Assembly (NCBI GenBank): GCA_030640885.1
Contig: DAOWIN010000071.1
Span: 1-9,552 of the forward strand
Reading direction: 5' to 3'
Length of the DNA stretch: 9,552 nt
Source: Candidatus Omnitrophota bacterium
GTDB taxonomy: Bacteria; Omnitrophota; 4484-213
The notes under the pieces were generated by a model, which had not been told where the DNA came from, searched no databases, and worked only from the letters and a program-made list of their open reading frames with translations. Within the stretch, counting starts at the first letter, position 1. Each line of letters starts with the position of its first letter. Position numbers and translations under genes: made by a program. Positions 1-6,701 of this stretch are shown here, piece by piece.

Positions 1-12
1 TCCCTTTTTCAT
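1..12 (-). CDS. Possible start of a gene running off the window
   Basis: On the minus strand an ATG at 10-12 opens a frame reading Met-Lys-Lys-Gly before the window ends. A purine-rich AAGGGAAAG lies about 6 bases upstream and could be a weak ribosome binding site. Four codons cannot identify a product. It is listed because the spacing and the lysine-rich start look like a real gene beginning just past the trpS remnant. Confidence 0.25.
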
Positions 13-56
13 AAATTACTTTCCCTTGTTCAAGTTTTTAAAAACTCAAATATGCT

Positions 57-182
57 TTATTTGCACTTTTCGCTTTCATCATATTGCCCCTGCATATCCT
101 TCCAATTTTTTAATGCCCCAATATAATTACCTATGGTAAGATTTCCAGTAGGAGCAATAACGCTTAAAAGGGTTTTTATTAT
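57..182 (-). pseudogene. trpS: Remnant of tryptophanyl-tRNA synthetase N-terminus
   Basis: A 41-codon open stretch between two stops (TGA at 183-185, TAA at 57-59) encodes the start of a class I tryptophanyl-tRNA synthetase. The segment SVIAPTGNLTIGNYIGALKN carries the family's PTGxLTxGNYxGA signature, including the TIGN version of the HIGH ATP-binding motif, and continues NWKDMQGQYD as family members do. Similarity then ends, and after about six unrelated residues there is a stop. The position where a start would be expected reads ATA ATA AAA ACC, with no ATG and no Shine-Dalgarno sequence. The rest of the enzyme (about 290 residues, including KMSKS) is absent. It is therefore a broken 5' fragment, presumably left by a rearrangement, and not a functional gene. 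Family assignment rests on recognition of the motif. Confidence 0.8.
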
Positions 183-272
183 TCAAAAACGAATCGCTGA
201 TTTCGCATCAAATAAAACTTTTCATATTGCAGATAACGTTCTGCGTGTTTGCAAAGTGCCGAAAGCATATTA

Positions 273-866
273 TTAATGACATGCAAATGAATCTAAATAT
301 TTCTGAAATAATGGAAGAACATCCTTTTTATCGTACATTATATTTACAACATATCTTTTTTTTGTTTGGTCGCAATACCAAATGCCAAAAATACCATATA
401 TATGGTCGGGCCCCTCTTTTGCTTTCCCATAAGCTTCATAAATTTGATATGTTACCTTATAACCTTTATGAATTAACTCCCCCTTTTCTTTTATATTAAC
501 TTTTACTCCTTGCCTTTCCATAGAACCAAGAGCTCCTGCCATTGCATCATCTATGTTAGAAACCTCCGTCTTTTGCCAAGCAATAATCAGTATATGAAAT
601 ACATTTTTTTTACTTATTTTACCTACAATTTGTCCAGAATTTTCTGTAAGTGTTTTTTCTAACATACCAATTTCAGAAATCTTCATACCAGATGGGTATT
701 TAAAAGAAAGTCCATATTTTGAGTATGTATTTATTAAGGCTAATCCATGTTCTTGCATGGATAGTTCTTCAGGACCTTTGCTACAGCCACTCATTAATAC
801 GATTCCTGTTGATAATACTCCTAAGAGTATCAGTATCCCAAATTTTTTTCTGCTCACTTTCATCAT
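273..866 (-). CDS. Putative lipoprotein of unknown function
   Basis: A 197-residue protein with a textbook lipoprotein signal: basic n-region (KVSRKK, residues 3-8), hydrophobic stretch (about 9-25) and a lipobox-like LMSGC with Cys28 as the lipidation site. It should be exported by Sec, processed by signal peptidase II and anchored in a membrane. The mature part has the phrase YGLSFKYPSG (51-60) and ends in LDSF, a layout seen in small PsbP/DcrB-like lipoproteins of bacteria. That fold is an inference and the role is unknown. The ATG at 864-866 was chosen because a strong AGGAGGT lies 7 bases upstream; a TTG extension to 890 would place that ribosome site inside the gene. It follows the toxin stub by 16 bases and may be co-transcribed with the antitoxin. 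Confidence 0.8.
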   Translation of the reverse strand: MMKVSRKKFGILILLGVLSTGIVLMSGCSKGPEELSMQEHGLALINTYSKYGLSFKYPSGMKISEIGMLEKTLTENSGQIVGKISKKNVFHILIIAWQKTEVSNIDDAMAGALGSMERQGVKVNIKEKGELIHKGYKVTYQIYEAYGKAKEGPDHIYGIFGIWYCDQTKKRYVVNIMYDKKDVLPLFQKYLDSFACH

Positions 867-873
867 AATAATT

Positions 874-880
874 ACCTCCT
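874..880 (-). promoter_or_regulatory. Ribosome binding site of the lipoprotein gene
   Basis: AGGAGGT on the minus strand, 7 bases before ATG at 866, is the strongest Shine-Dalgarno sequence in the window. It decides the start codon of the lipoprotein gene. It sits immediately after the stop of the truncated toxin frame (883-885), so this is where toxin-like sequence gives way to unrelated sequence. Confidence 0.8.
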
Positions 881-882
881 TT

Positions 883-942
883 TTAAACAAAAATCTCTTT
901 TAACCACCATTCTGCTTCTTCAGTCCAATTTATTTCTGCCAT
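883..942 (-). pseudogene. Truncated ParE/RelE-type toxin, first 19 codons
   Basis: An ATG at 940-942 overlaps the last 13 bases of the antitoxin gene in another frame, the normal arrangement of ParD-ParE operons. It opens MAEINWTEEAEWWLKEIF, which resembles the beta1-alpha1 opening of ParE/RelE-superfamily toxins (a MAxxxWTxxAxxxLxxI pattern, usually followed by xYI). After residue 19 the frame stops at TAA (883-885). The other roughly 75-80 residues, with the RNase or gyrase-targeting surface, are missing, and the next gene's ribosome site begins at once. It is read as a toxin stub left after deletion or replacement. The stub is short, so the assignment leans on both its sequence and its overlap with the antitoxin. 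Confidence 0.65.
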
Positions 943-1115
943 ATTTCTGTTCGTTTTTTCATTTCTTTGTTAGAAATAACACGCCCTGCATCAGAATTTG
1001 AGAGACCTTTATTAACCATTTTAGCAAAAGCGAGTTCTCTAAGAACCTCATCAAAACTGCTGTCCTCGGGTTGTTCCTGAATAATTTTTGTCATTACTTC
1101 TTTTACTGTGCTCAT
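930..1115 (-). CDS. Orphan ParD-like antitoxin of a type II toxin-antitoxin pair
   Basis: A 61-residue acidic-to-basic small protein starting MSTVKEVMTKIIQEQPEDSS. It matches a common antitoxin pattern: an N-terminal helix (VKExxxxxI), a PEDxSxxxVLxEL stretch near residues 16-28, then KGLxxxxAGRVIS (about 36-48) and a basic tail EMKKRxxIW. Such proteins bind and neutralise a ParE/RelE-type toxin and repress their own operon. The ATG at 1113-1115 is preferred over an upstream TTG (1139) because AGGAG lies 6 bases before it. The expected toxin partner overlaps the 3' end but survives only as a 19-codon stub, so this antitoxin has no intact local partner. It might still repress its own promoter or neutralise a related toxin elsewhere. 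Confidence 0.72.
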   Translation of the reverse strand: MSTVKEVMTKIIQEQPEDSSFDEVLRELAFAKMVNKGLSNSDAGRVISNKEMKKRTEIWQK

Positions 1116-1146
1116 TTTTTCTCCTATAGAACTTTGCAAAAATCCC

Positions 1147-1177
1147 TTTATGGTTATGTCCTTTTGGAAAATGTCAA
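1147..1177 (-). promoter_or_regulatory. Possible promoter of the antitoxin gene
   Basis: An exact TTGACA at 1172-1177 lies 7 bases beyond the dCMP deaminase stop codon, and CATAAA at 1147-1152 follows after 19 bases as a weak -10 box. The -35 box is perfect, but the spacer is long and the -10 matches only four of six positions. A private promoter would suit a toxin-antitoxin operon inserted downstream of housekeeping genes. Confidence 0.35.
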
Positions 1178-1184
1178 AGTTTAG

Positions 1185-1670
1185 TTATGCATTTGTTTTC
1201 TGCCCATCATATTTTTTTATACTTTTGTCAAGAATCTCTAATTTTATTCCTGCTTGTTGAAATAATTTCTTTGTTCGCGCCGAAGCATGATAATCCTGTT
1301 CGGCAACTACTCGCACCAAGCCGGCATTTACCAACATCTTTGCGCAGGCATAGCAGGGTGTCATTGTAACATAGGCAATTGCTCCCAAAACTGGTACCCC
1401 CATTCTAGCTGCCATTGCAATAGCATTAACCTCTGCGTGGCAGGTCCTTATGCAGTGCTGGCTTTCCGTTCCATTGTCATTTTTGACCACTGCCATTTCG
1501 TGGCCAACTTCATCGCAATGCGGCAAGCCTACTGGCGCCCCTGCATATCCTGTGCTAAGAATACGTTTATCCTTCACTAGCACACAGCCTACCTTCCCCC
1601 TATCGCAGGTGCTTCTTTTTGCTACCGCTTTAACTATCTCTATAAAATAATTGTCCCAGGATGGTCGCAT
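1185..1670 (-). CDS. dCMP deaminase (ComEB family)
   Basis: A 161-residue zinc enzyme that converts dCMP to dUMP, the precursor of dTMP. The deaminase signature is complete: the H78-A-E80 site, with His78 as zinc ligand and Glu80 as proton shuttle, and PCYAC with zinc ligands Cys106 and Cys109. The N-terminus MRPSWDNYF followed by RSTCDRGKVGCVLVKD and GYAGAPVG is typical of bacterial dCMP deaminases, and the length is normal. The ATG at 1668-1670 is chosen on this match; the frame stays open to a TTG at 1685. No Shine-Dalgarno sequence is visible before it, because the leader consists mostly of the heptamer repeat element. It follows glyA, whose product supplies the one-carbon unit that converts dUMP to dTMP. 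NrdR, a frequent neighbour, is not in the window. Confidence 0.93.
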   Translation of the reverse strand: MRPSWDNYFIEIVKAVAKRSTCDRGKVGCVLVKDKRILSTGYAGAPVGLPHCDEVGHEMAVVKNDNGTESQHCIRTCHAEVNAIAMAARMGVPVLGAIAYVTMTPCYACAKMLVNAGLVRVVAEQDYHASARTKKLFQQAGIKLEILDKSIKKYDGQKTNA

Positions 1671-1688
1671 AATTTTAGGTTGCAAGCC

Positions 1689-1769
1689 AATAAGCCGCAG
1701 GTTTCAGGCTACAGGCAAGAAAAAGATTAATCTTGCTTGTAACTTGTTGCTTGTGACTTGTAGCTTATT
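1689..1769. repeat. Palindromic heptamer repeat element between glyA and dCMP deaminase
   Basis: Two inverted arms of 7-bp units surround a short AT-rich centre. The right arm (1735-1769) is five heptads: GCTTGTA, ACTTGTT, GCTTGTG, ACTTGTA, GCTTATT. The left arm (1689-1716), read on the minus strand, is four heptads: GCCTGTA, GCCTGAA, ACCTGCG, GCTTATT. All but the terminal unit keep the core RCYTGNN, and the outermost heptad GCTTATT is identical in both arms. A perfect 12-bp palindrome AAGATTAATCTT sits at 1723-1734, beside the centre. The arms pair well at the base and near the loop but poorly in between. The element ends 19 bases before the dCMP deaminase ATG, so it forms most of that gene's leader. 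I do not recognise it as a named repeat family. Confidence 0.85.
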
Positions 1770-1794
1770 CTACCATATTTTCTTACTAATACAA
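1767..1794 (-). promoter_or_regulatory. Candidate extended -10 promoter for dCMP deaminase
   Basis: TAGAAT at 1767-1772 (five of six to TATAAT) is preceded by TGG, giving the extended -10 form TGnTAGAAT. TTGTAT at 1789-1794 lies 16 bases upstream as a partial -35. The -10 box overlaps the outer heptad of the repeat element, and transcription would begin near 1760, inside the right arm. The terminator-like hairpin just upstream would make such a promoter necessary. This is a prediction from motif match only. Confidence 0.4.
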
Positions 1795-1795
1795 G

Positions 1796-1821
1796 CCCCA
1801 TTAGAAATTTCTCTAACGGGG
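1796..1821 (-). terminator. Hairpin overlapping the glyA stop codon
   Basis: In the minus-strand RNA CCCCGTTAGA and TCTAATGGGG form an uninterrupted 10-bp stem with one G-U wobble and a 6-base loop GAAATT. The last glyA codons and its stop (1813-1815) form the 5' arm. The following bases, CTTGTATTAG, are only moderately U-rich, so termination may be partial. It may also act as a 3'-end stabiliser for the dnaE-glyA message. Confidence 0.5.
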
Positions 1822-3054
1822 TAAAGGAAATTTCTCCACCAATTTCCCCACATCGTCAGCTACCTGTTTAATCACCTTTTCATCGTTAATATTACTAAGC
1901 ACTTTGTCAATTAAACAGGCAATTTTTTTCATCTCATCTTCTTTCATTCCGCGTGTAGTTATAGCTGGCGTACCTAAACGAATTCCGCTTGCTACAAAGG
2001 CACTCTGTTTATCAAAGGGAATTAGATTTTTGTTCACTGTAATTCGTGCCTTGTCCAAAGCCGTTTCTGCCACTTTACCGCTTATGTTTCGGCTGGTAAA
2101 AACATCCACTAAAAGTAAATGGTTATCCGTCCCTCCAGAAACAATGCGATAATTTAATCTGCTTAATTCTTTGGCTAAAACAGCCGCATTTTGAACAATC
2201 TGTTTTTGATAGTCTTTAAATTCATCGGTTAACGCTTCTTTAAAAGCTACTGCCTTAGCGGCAATAATGTGCATCAAAGGACCGCCTTGAATGCCGGGAA
2301 AAACTGCCATATCAATCTTTTTGGCAAACTCTGCTCGGCACAAGATCATTCCTCCTCGCGGACCTCTCAATGTTTTATGAGTAGTGGTAGTAACAAATTC
2401 GGCATAGGGAACAGGGTCAGGATGCAGTTTTGCGGCTATTAAACCGGCAATGTGGGCTACATCTGCCATTATAAATGCTCCCACCTTGTCGGCAATTTCC
2501 CTTACTCTTTTAAAGTCAATTATCCGCGGATAAGCTGAGGCACCGACTAAAATCATCTTTGGCTTATTCTTTTTTGCCAGATCTTCTAATTCATTATAAT
2601 CAATCCTTTCATCTTTTTTGCTAACACCATAAGGAATAATCTGAAAATACTTTCCCGAATAATTTAGAGGATGGCCATGGGTTAGGTGTCCGCCGTGAGA
2701 TAGGTTCATTGCTAAAACCTTATCCTCAGGATTAAGCATTGCAAGATAAACCGCCATATTTGCCTGCGCCCCGGAATGCGGCTGAACATTAATATGTTCT
2801 GCTCCAAATAATTGTTTTGCCCGCTCAATCGCTAGCGATTCGGCAACATCTACAAATTGGCATCCTCCATACCAACGCTTTCCCGGATAACCCTCAGCGT
2901 ATTTATTAGTCAAAACCGAACCCTGCGCCTCTAAAACTGCCGAACTTACAAAATTCTCCGAGGCAATTAACTCAATGCTTTCCTCTTGTCTTTTTGTTTC
3001 ATTTTGAATTGCTTGGAAAATCTGATTATCAACTACTTTTAATTCTTTTTTCAT
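1813..3054 (-). CDS. glyA: Serine hydroxymethyltransferase
   Basis: A 413-residue PLP enzyme of the cytoplasm that interconverts serine plus tetrahydrofolate with glycine plus 5,10-methylene-tetrahydrofolate. Key sites are all present: LIASENF (29-35), KYAEGYPGKRWYGG (51-64), the cofactor-holding MADVAHIAGL with Asp198 and His201, and TTTTHKTLRGPRGG with Lys227 as the Schiff-base lysine. Length and residue spacing match E. coli GlyA closely. The ATG at 3052-3054 has GAGAGGT 6 bases upstream. Only 11 bases separate it from the dnaE stop, and its ribosome site overlaps the dnaE stop codon, so the two are probably one transcript. Its one-carbon product is needed with dUMP, made by the next gene's product, for dTMP synthesis. 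Confidence 0.97.
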   Translation of the reverse strand: MKKELKVVDNQIFQAIQNETKRQEESIELIASENFVSSAVLEAQGSVLTNKYAEGYPGKRWYGGCQFVDVAESLAIERAKQLFGAEHINVQPHSGAQANMAVYLAMLNPEDKVLAMNLSHGGHLTHGHPLNYSGKYFQIIPYGVSKKDERIDYNELEDLAKKNKPKMILVGASAYPRIIDFKRVREIADKVGAFIMADVAHIAGLIAAKLHPDPVPYAEFVTTTTHKTLRGPRGGMILCRAEFAKKIDMAVFPGIQGGPLMHIIAAKAVAFKEALTDEFKDYQKQIVQNAAVLAKELSRLNYRIVSGGTDNHLLLVDVFTSRNISGKVAETALDKARITVNKNLIPFDKQSAFVASGIRLGTPAITTRGMKEDEMKKIACLIDKVLSNINDEKVIKQVADDVGKLVEKFPLPR

Positions 3055-3065
3055 ATTTTAACCTC

Positions 3066-6000
3066 TCATTTTCTAAAATCTCTATCCGATCTTATTTCTA
3101 CATCCACTTTTCTTTCGCCCAAAAGCTGCTCCAATTCCAAAAACAATTCGCGTTTAGGCTGAACAGTTAAAGAAGAGCGTATTGTCCATTTTCTTTGCGG
3201 AGAAGAAAGTATCAAATAAACCGGCGTTTCTCCCCGATGAACAAAAAGTATGCTTTTTGTTCGTTCAAGAAGAGTTTTGTCCGCATCAATCTCTAATCTC
3301 AAAGAAATAGAATCTGTATATTTTTGATAAACCTGATGGATAGATATTATATTCTCAGCAATAATTTTATGTTCGCTATCTTTTAGATTAACTTTTCCAT
3401 CAACAAAAACCGGAGCATCTATTTTAACATAATTATTTACTTTATTAAATACCTTGGGGAAAATAATGATTTCTACCATTCCGTCAGAGGTCTCTAAATT
3501 CAAAAAAGCCATTCTGTCGCCTCGCTTGGTAACAATCGGTTTAATTTTGGTAATAATCCCTCCCATCAAAACATTTTCACTTTCATTATATCTATTTAAT
3601 TGAGCAACGGAAATGGAATATTTTTTCAAAACCTCTTCGTACTGGGTTAAAGGATGGCCGCTAAAATAAAACCCCAGAAGCTCTTTTTCAAAAGCCAATA
3701 ACTGATTATGCGGCCACTCTTTTATTGGCTTTACTTTTTCTTCTTGTTGAGATTTTTGCTGGGAGAGATTGCTAAAAAAAGATAACTGTCCAACTGTTTT
3801 ATCTTTTTGCAGACGGTTTGCCCTTTGCAAACTACCACCCAAATCGACCATCAATTGAGCCCGTGGTAGATTAAAGCAATCGCTCGCTCCACATTTTATT
3901 AAACTTTCCATCACCTTTTTATTTACCAATCTCAAATCTACCCTTGAGCAAAAATCTTCCAAACAGCTAAATTTTTCTTTCTCTCTCGCCTTAATTATAG
4001 ATTCAATCGCCCCCCTGCCTACATTTTTTATTGCTAACAAACCAAATCTTATACTATCCTTTTCGGCAGTGAACTCAGTAAAGGATTGTTGAATATCGGG
4101 GACTAAAATTTTTATCCCCATTCTTTTACATTCTTTTACATAAACAGCAACCTTATCAGTATTCTCTTCTTCACTAGTTAATAAAGCAGACATAAATTCA
4201 AGGGGATAATTTGCTTTTAGATAGGCTGTTTGGTAAGAAATAAAGGCGTAAGCTGTTGAATGGCTTTTATTGAAACCATAACCCGAGAAATACTCAATAA
4301 AATTGAACACCTTTTTAGCTACTGCCTTTTTTATTCCTTTGCTTGTGCATCCTTGAATAAAAGCATCCTTCTGTTCTTCAATAACTTCGGGAATCTTTTT
4401 ACTTATCGCCCGCCGCAATAAGTCTGCATGGGTTAAACTAAATCCGGCAAGCCTATGCACAATCTGCATTATCTGTTCCTGATAAAGAATAATTCCGTAG
4501 CTGTCTTTTAAAATAGATTCTAATTGGGGGTGGTCATATTCGATTAATTTAGAATTATGTTTTCTTTTGATGAAATCGTCGACCATGCCGCTTCCTAACG
4601 GACCCGGACGATACAAGGCAAGAATCGCTATAATATCCTCAAAATTTTGCGGTTCAATCTTTTTAAGCAAATCGCGCATCCCCCCACTCTCCAACTGAAA
4701 CACACCGGCAGTTTTTCCTTCGCAAAGCAGGCGATGGGTTTTTTTGTCATTAAACGGAATACCGTTGGCATTGATTTCTTTGCCCAAAGAATTTTTTATA
4801 TTCTCTATCGCTCTGCTAATTACAGTCAGAGTTCGCAAACCCAAAAAATCCATTTTTAACAAACCAACCTTTTCTAAAGAAGACATTGAATACTGCGTAG
4901 CTACCTTTCCATCACTACTTTTAAATAGAGGAACAAGCTCACTCAAAGGATCTTTGGAAATAACAACGCCAGCAGCATGCGTAGAAGCATGGCGGGTCAA
5001 CCCCTCCAAAGTTTTAGAGGTATCCAGCAATTGCTTTATTTGTTCATCTTGCTCATAAAGCTCTTTTAGGCGCGGTTCCTGATAAAGCGCCTCTTGAATA
5101 GTGATATTAAGCGTTAAGGGAACCAACTTAGCAATCTTGTCCACCTCTGCGTAAGGCATTCCCATTACCCTTCCTACATCCCTAATTACCCCGTGCGCTG
5201 CCATTGTACCAAAGGTAATTATTTGCGAAACATTATCTTTGCCATATTTTTGATTGACATAATTAATTACCTCGTCGCGGCGCTCATAACAAAAATCAAT
5301 ATCAATATCAGGCATTGTCACCCGTTCGTAATTCAAAAATCTTTCAAATAAAAGATTGTATTTTAAGGGATTAATATCGGTTATTCCTAAAATATAAGTG
5401 ACTAAACTTCCTGCCGCAGAACCTCTGCCTGGGCCGACGGCAATGTTATTTTCTCTGGCAAAATTAATAAAATCCTGCACGATGAGAAGATAAGAGGCAT
5501 AACCGCATTCTTTAATTGTTTTCAGTTCCCTGTCCATTCTTTCGGCAATTTCCTCATTTACTCTGCCAAACTTTTCCTTTAATTTTTGCTGGCAGATCTC
5601 ATCAAGATATTGCTTGTCGGTTTTGGACTCAGGCGGAATAAAGGTGGGCATATGTCTTTTACTAAAGTCAAGCTCAAGATTGCATTTCTCAACGATTTTC
5701 AAAGTGTTAGTTAAGGCATGAGGAACTTCGGAAAATAATTCTCGCATCTCATTCTCGCTTTTTAGGTAAAATTCATTAGTGGAGAATTTCATCCTTTTAG
5801 CATCGTCCATAGTAGTTTGGGTTTGAATACAGAGAAGAATTTCTTGACTATAACTATCAGACTTGTTTAGATAATGCACATCGTTTGTAGCTACTAATTC
5901 TATATCCATCTCTTTTCCGAGCTTAATTAATTCTTTGTTCACCTTTTTTTGTTCGGGGATAAATTGGTCTTGAATTTCTAAATAGAAATTCCCCTTTCCA

Positions 6001-6506
6001 AACATATCTTGAAAATCAGCGGCCGCTTTTTTTGCCTCATCAAGTTGATTGTTGAGAATACATCGCGGGATTTCTCCATTCAAACAACCGCTCAAAGCAA
6101 TTAAACCTTTAGAATGTCGGCTTAAAATTTCTTTATCTATCCTGGGCTTGTAATAAAAACCCTCTAAATAAGCCGCCGTGGCAAGTTTGATCAGATTTGC
6201 GTATCCCTCCCTATCTTTGGCTAACAAAGTAAGATGTCTTCGTTTCCCTTTTTCTTCATTAGTATCTCTGCTAAATCTGGTTTGCGGAGCAAGATAAGCT
6301 TCATAACCAATTATTGGTTTTATCCCCTGCTTCATTGCTTGCTGATAAAATTCAATTACGCCAAACATATTTCCGTGGTCAGTAATTGCAATGGCTGGAA
6401 ATTTTAGTTCTATGCTTTTTTTGATTAAATCAGTAAGTTTGCAGGCGCCGTCAAGAAGACTGTATTGGGTATGAATATGAAGGTGGGCAAAATTTGCGTG
6501 GGTCAT
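3066..6506 (-). CDS. dnaE: DNA polymerase III alpha subunit
   Basis: A 1146-residue replicative polymerase of the DnaE family. An N-terminal PHP domain (about 4-280) opens HLHIHTQYSLLDGA and includes ITDHGN, GYEAYL, RRHLTLLA, SGCLNGEIP and NDVHYL. The palm domain has GPGRGSAAGS and PDIDIDF, giving catalytic Asp402 and Asp404, with Asp553 in KMDFLGL. FSGYGFNKSHS precedes the helix-hairpin-helix region. QLSFF (about 907-911) fits the beta-clamp binding motif. An OB-fold (about 980-1058) and a C-terminal domain follow. It copies both chromosome strands within the Pol III holoenzyme. The ATG at 6504-6506 is preferred over a TTG at 6518 because family members begin close to the PHP motif. No Shine-Dalgarno sequence precedes it, and the nonamer repeat begins 14 bases upstream. 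glyA follows closely. Confidence 0.97.
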   Translation of the reverse strand: MTHANFAHLHIHTQYSLLDGACKLTDLIKKSIELKFPAIAITDHGNMFGVIEFYQQAMKQGIKPIIGYEAYLAPQTRFSRDTNEEKGKRRHLTLLAKDREGYANLIKLATAAYLEGFYYKPRIDKEILSRHSKGLIALSGCLNGEIPRCILNNQLDEAKKAAADFQDMFGKGNFYLEIQDQFIPEQKKVNKELIKLGKEMDIELVATNDVHYLNKSDSYSQEILLCIQTQTTMDDAKRMKFSTNEFYLKSENEMRELFSEVPHALTNTLKIVEKCNLELDFSKRHMPTFIPPESKTDKQYLDEICQQKLKEKFGRVNEEIAERMDRELKTIKECGYASYLLIVQDFINFARENNIAVGPGRGSAAGSLVTYILGITDINPLKYNLLFERFLNYERVTMPDIDIDFCYERRDEVINYVNQKYGKDNVSQIITFGTMAAHGVIRDVGRVMGMPYAEVDKIAKLVPLTLNITIQEALYQEPRLKELYEQDEQIKQLLDTSKTLEGLTRHASTHAAGVVISKDPLSELVPLFKSSDGKVATQYSMSSLEKVGLLKMDFLGLRTLTVISRAIENIKNSLGKEINANGIPFNDKKTHRLLCEGKTAGVFQLESGGMRDLLKKIEPQNFEDIIAILALYRPGPLGSGMVDDFIKRKHNSKLIEYDHPQLESILKDSYGIILYQEQIMQIVHRLAGFSLTHADLLRRAISKKIPEVIEEQKDAFIQGCTSKGIKKAVAKKVFNFIEYFSGYGFNKSHSTAYAFISYQTAYLKANYPLEFMSALLTSEEENTDKVAVYVKECKRMGIKILVPDIQQSFTEFTAEKDSIRFGLLAIKNVGRGAIESIIKAREKEKFSCLEDFCSRVDLRLVNKKVMESLIKCGASDCFNLPRAQLMVDLGGSLQRANRLQKDKTVGQLSFFSNLSQQKSQQEEKVKPIKEWPHNQLLAFEKELLGFYFSGHPLTQYEEVLKKYSISVAQLNRYNESENVLMGGIITKIKPIVTKRGDRMAFLNLETSDGMVEIIIFPKVFNKVNNYVKIDAPVFVDGKVNLKDSEHKIIAENIISIHQVYQKYTDSISLRLEIDADKTLLERTKSILFVHRGETPVYLILSSPQRKWTIRSSLTVQPKRELFLELEQLLGERKVDVEIRSDRDFRK

Positions 6507-6520
6507 AATAAGATACAAGA

Positions 6521-6638
6521 GTTAATTGGGTTTATGGAGTTTATAGAGTTTATGGAGTTAAACCCAATAAACCCAAAGAACTCAACAAACCCAATGAACC
6601 CTTATGGAGTTTATAGAGTTTATGGAGTTAATAGAGTT
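6521..6638. repeat. Three-arm nonamer repeat element upstream of dnaE
   Basis: About a dozen 9-bp units form three arms. Arm 1 (6521-6559) and arm 3 (6602-6638) run in plus orientation as TATGGAGTT and variants such as TATAGAGTT. Arm 2 (6560-6601) is inverted, with units like AACCCAATA. Arms 1 and 3 share a perfect 30-bp direct copy (6532-6561 and 6602-6631), so arm 2 can pair with either and two alternative hairpins are possible. The stretch lies between initiator tRNA and dnaE, and it would form the dnaE leader if transcribed. From 6639 to 6701 the sequence is purine-rich on the plus strand, with no gene that I can see and no clear dnaE promoter. The repeat is not one I can name. Confidence 0.85.
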
Positions 6639-6689
6639 TTAAGATTGGAAAGATAAAAGAAAGGAAACAAAAGTTTTAAATCGGGCGGG

Positions 6690-6700
6690 AAAATAAAAAA
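6690..6700 (-). terminator. U-rich tract after the initiator tRNA
   Basis: One base after the tRNA CCA end the minus strand reads TTTTTTATTTT. There is no separate GC hairpin, so if this ends the tRNA transcript the T-arm or acceptor fold of the tRNA itself would have to serve. It may instead just be an AT-rich 3' trailer. Confidence 0.3.
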
Positions 6701-6701
6701 T

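Noticed and set aside
33..46. Perfect 14-bp palindrome AGTTTTTAAAAACT
   Set aside because: It is entirely A/T apart from its ends, has no U-tract context, and is readily expected by chance in AT-rich spacer DNA.
179..268. Minus-strand 29-codon frame starting MLSALCKHAERY between the lipoprotein and the trpS remnant
   Set aside because: It has no ribosome site and no recognised similarity; it could be another gene scrap, but there is not enough sequence to support a call.
227..499. Plus-strand 90-codon frame opposite the lipoprotein gene
   Set aside because: It is antisense to a gene with a clear signal peptide and strong ribosome site, and its composition looks like translated noncoding AT-rich DNA.
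6465..6656. Plus-strand 63-codon frame with repeated FMEF/NPMNP phrases
   Set aside because: It begins antisense to dnaE and then reads the 9-bp repeat, whose unit length is a multiple of three and so keeps any frame open. No ribosome site or protein family supports it.
6507..6701. A promoter for dnaE in the spacer
   Set aside because: I looked for -35/-10 pairs on the minus strand and found only poor matches; dnaE may be read through from the tRNA promoter or start inside the repeat, but neither can be supported.
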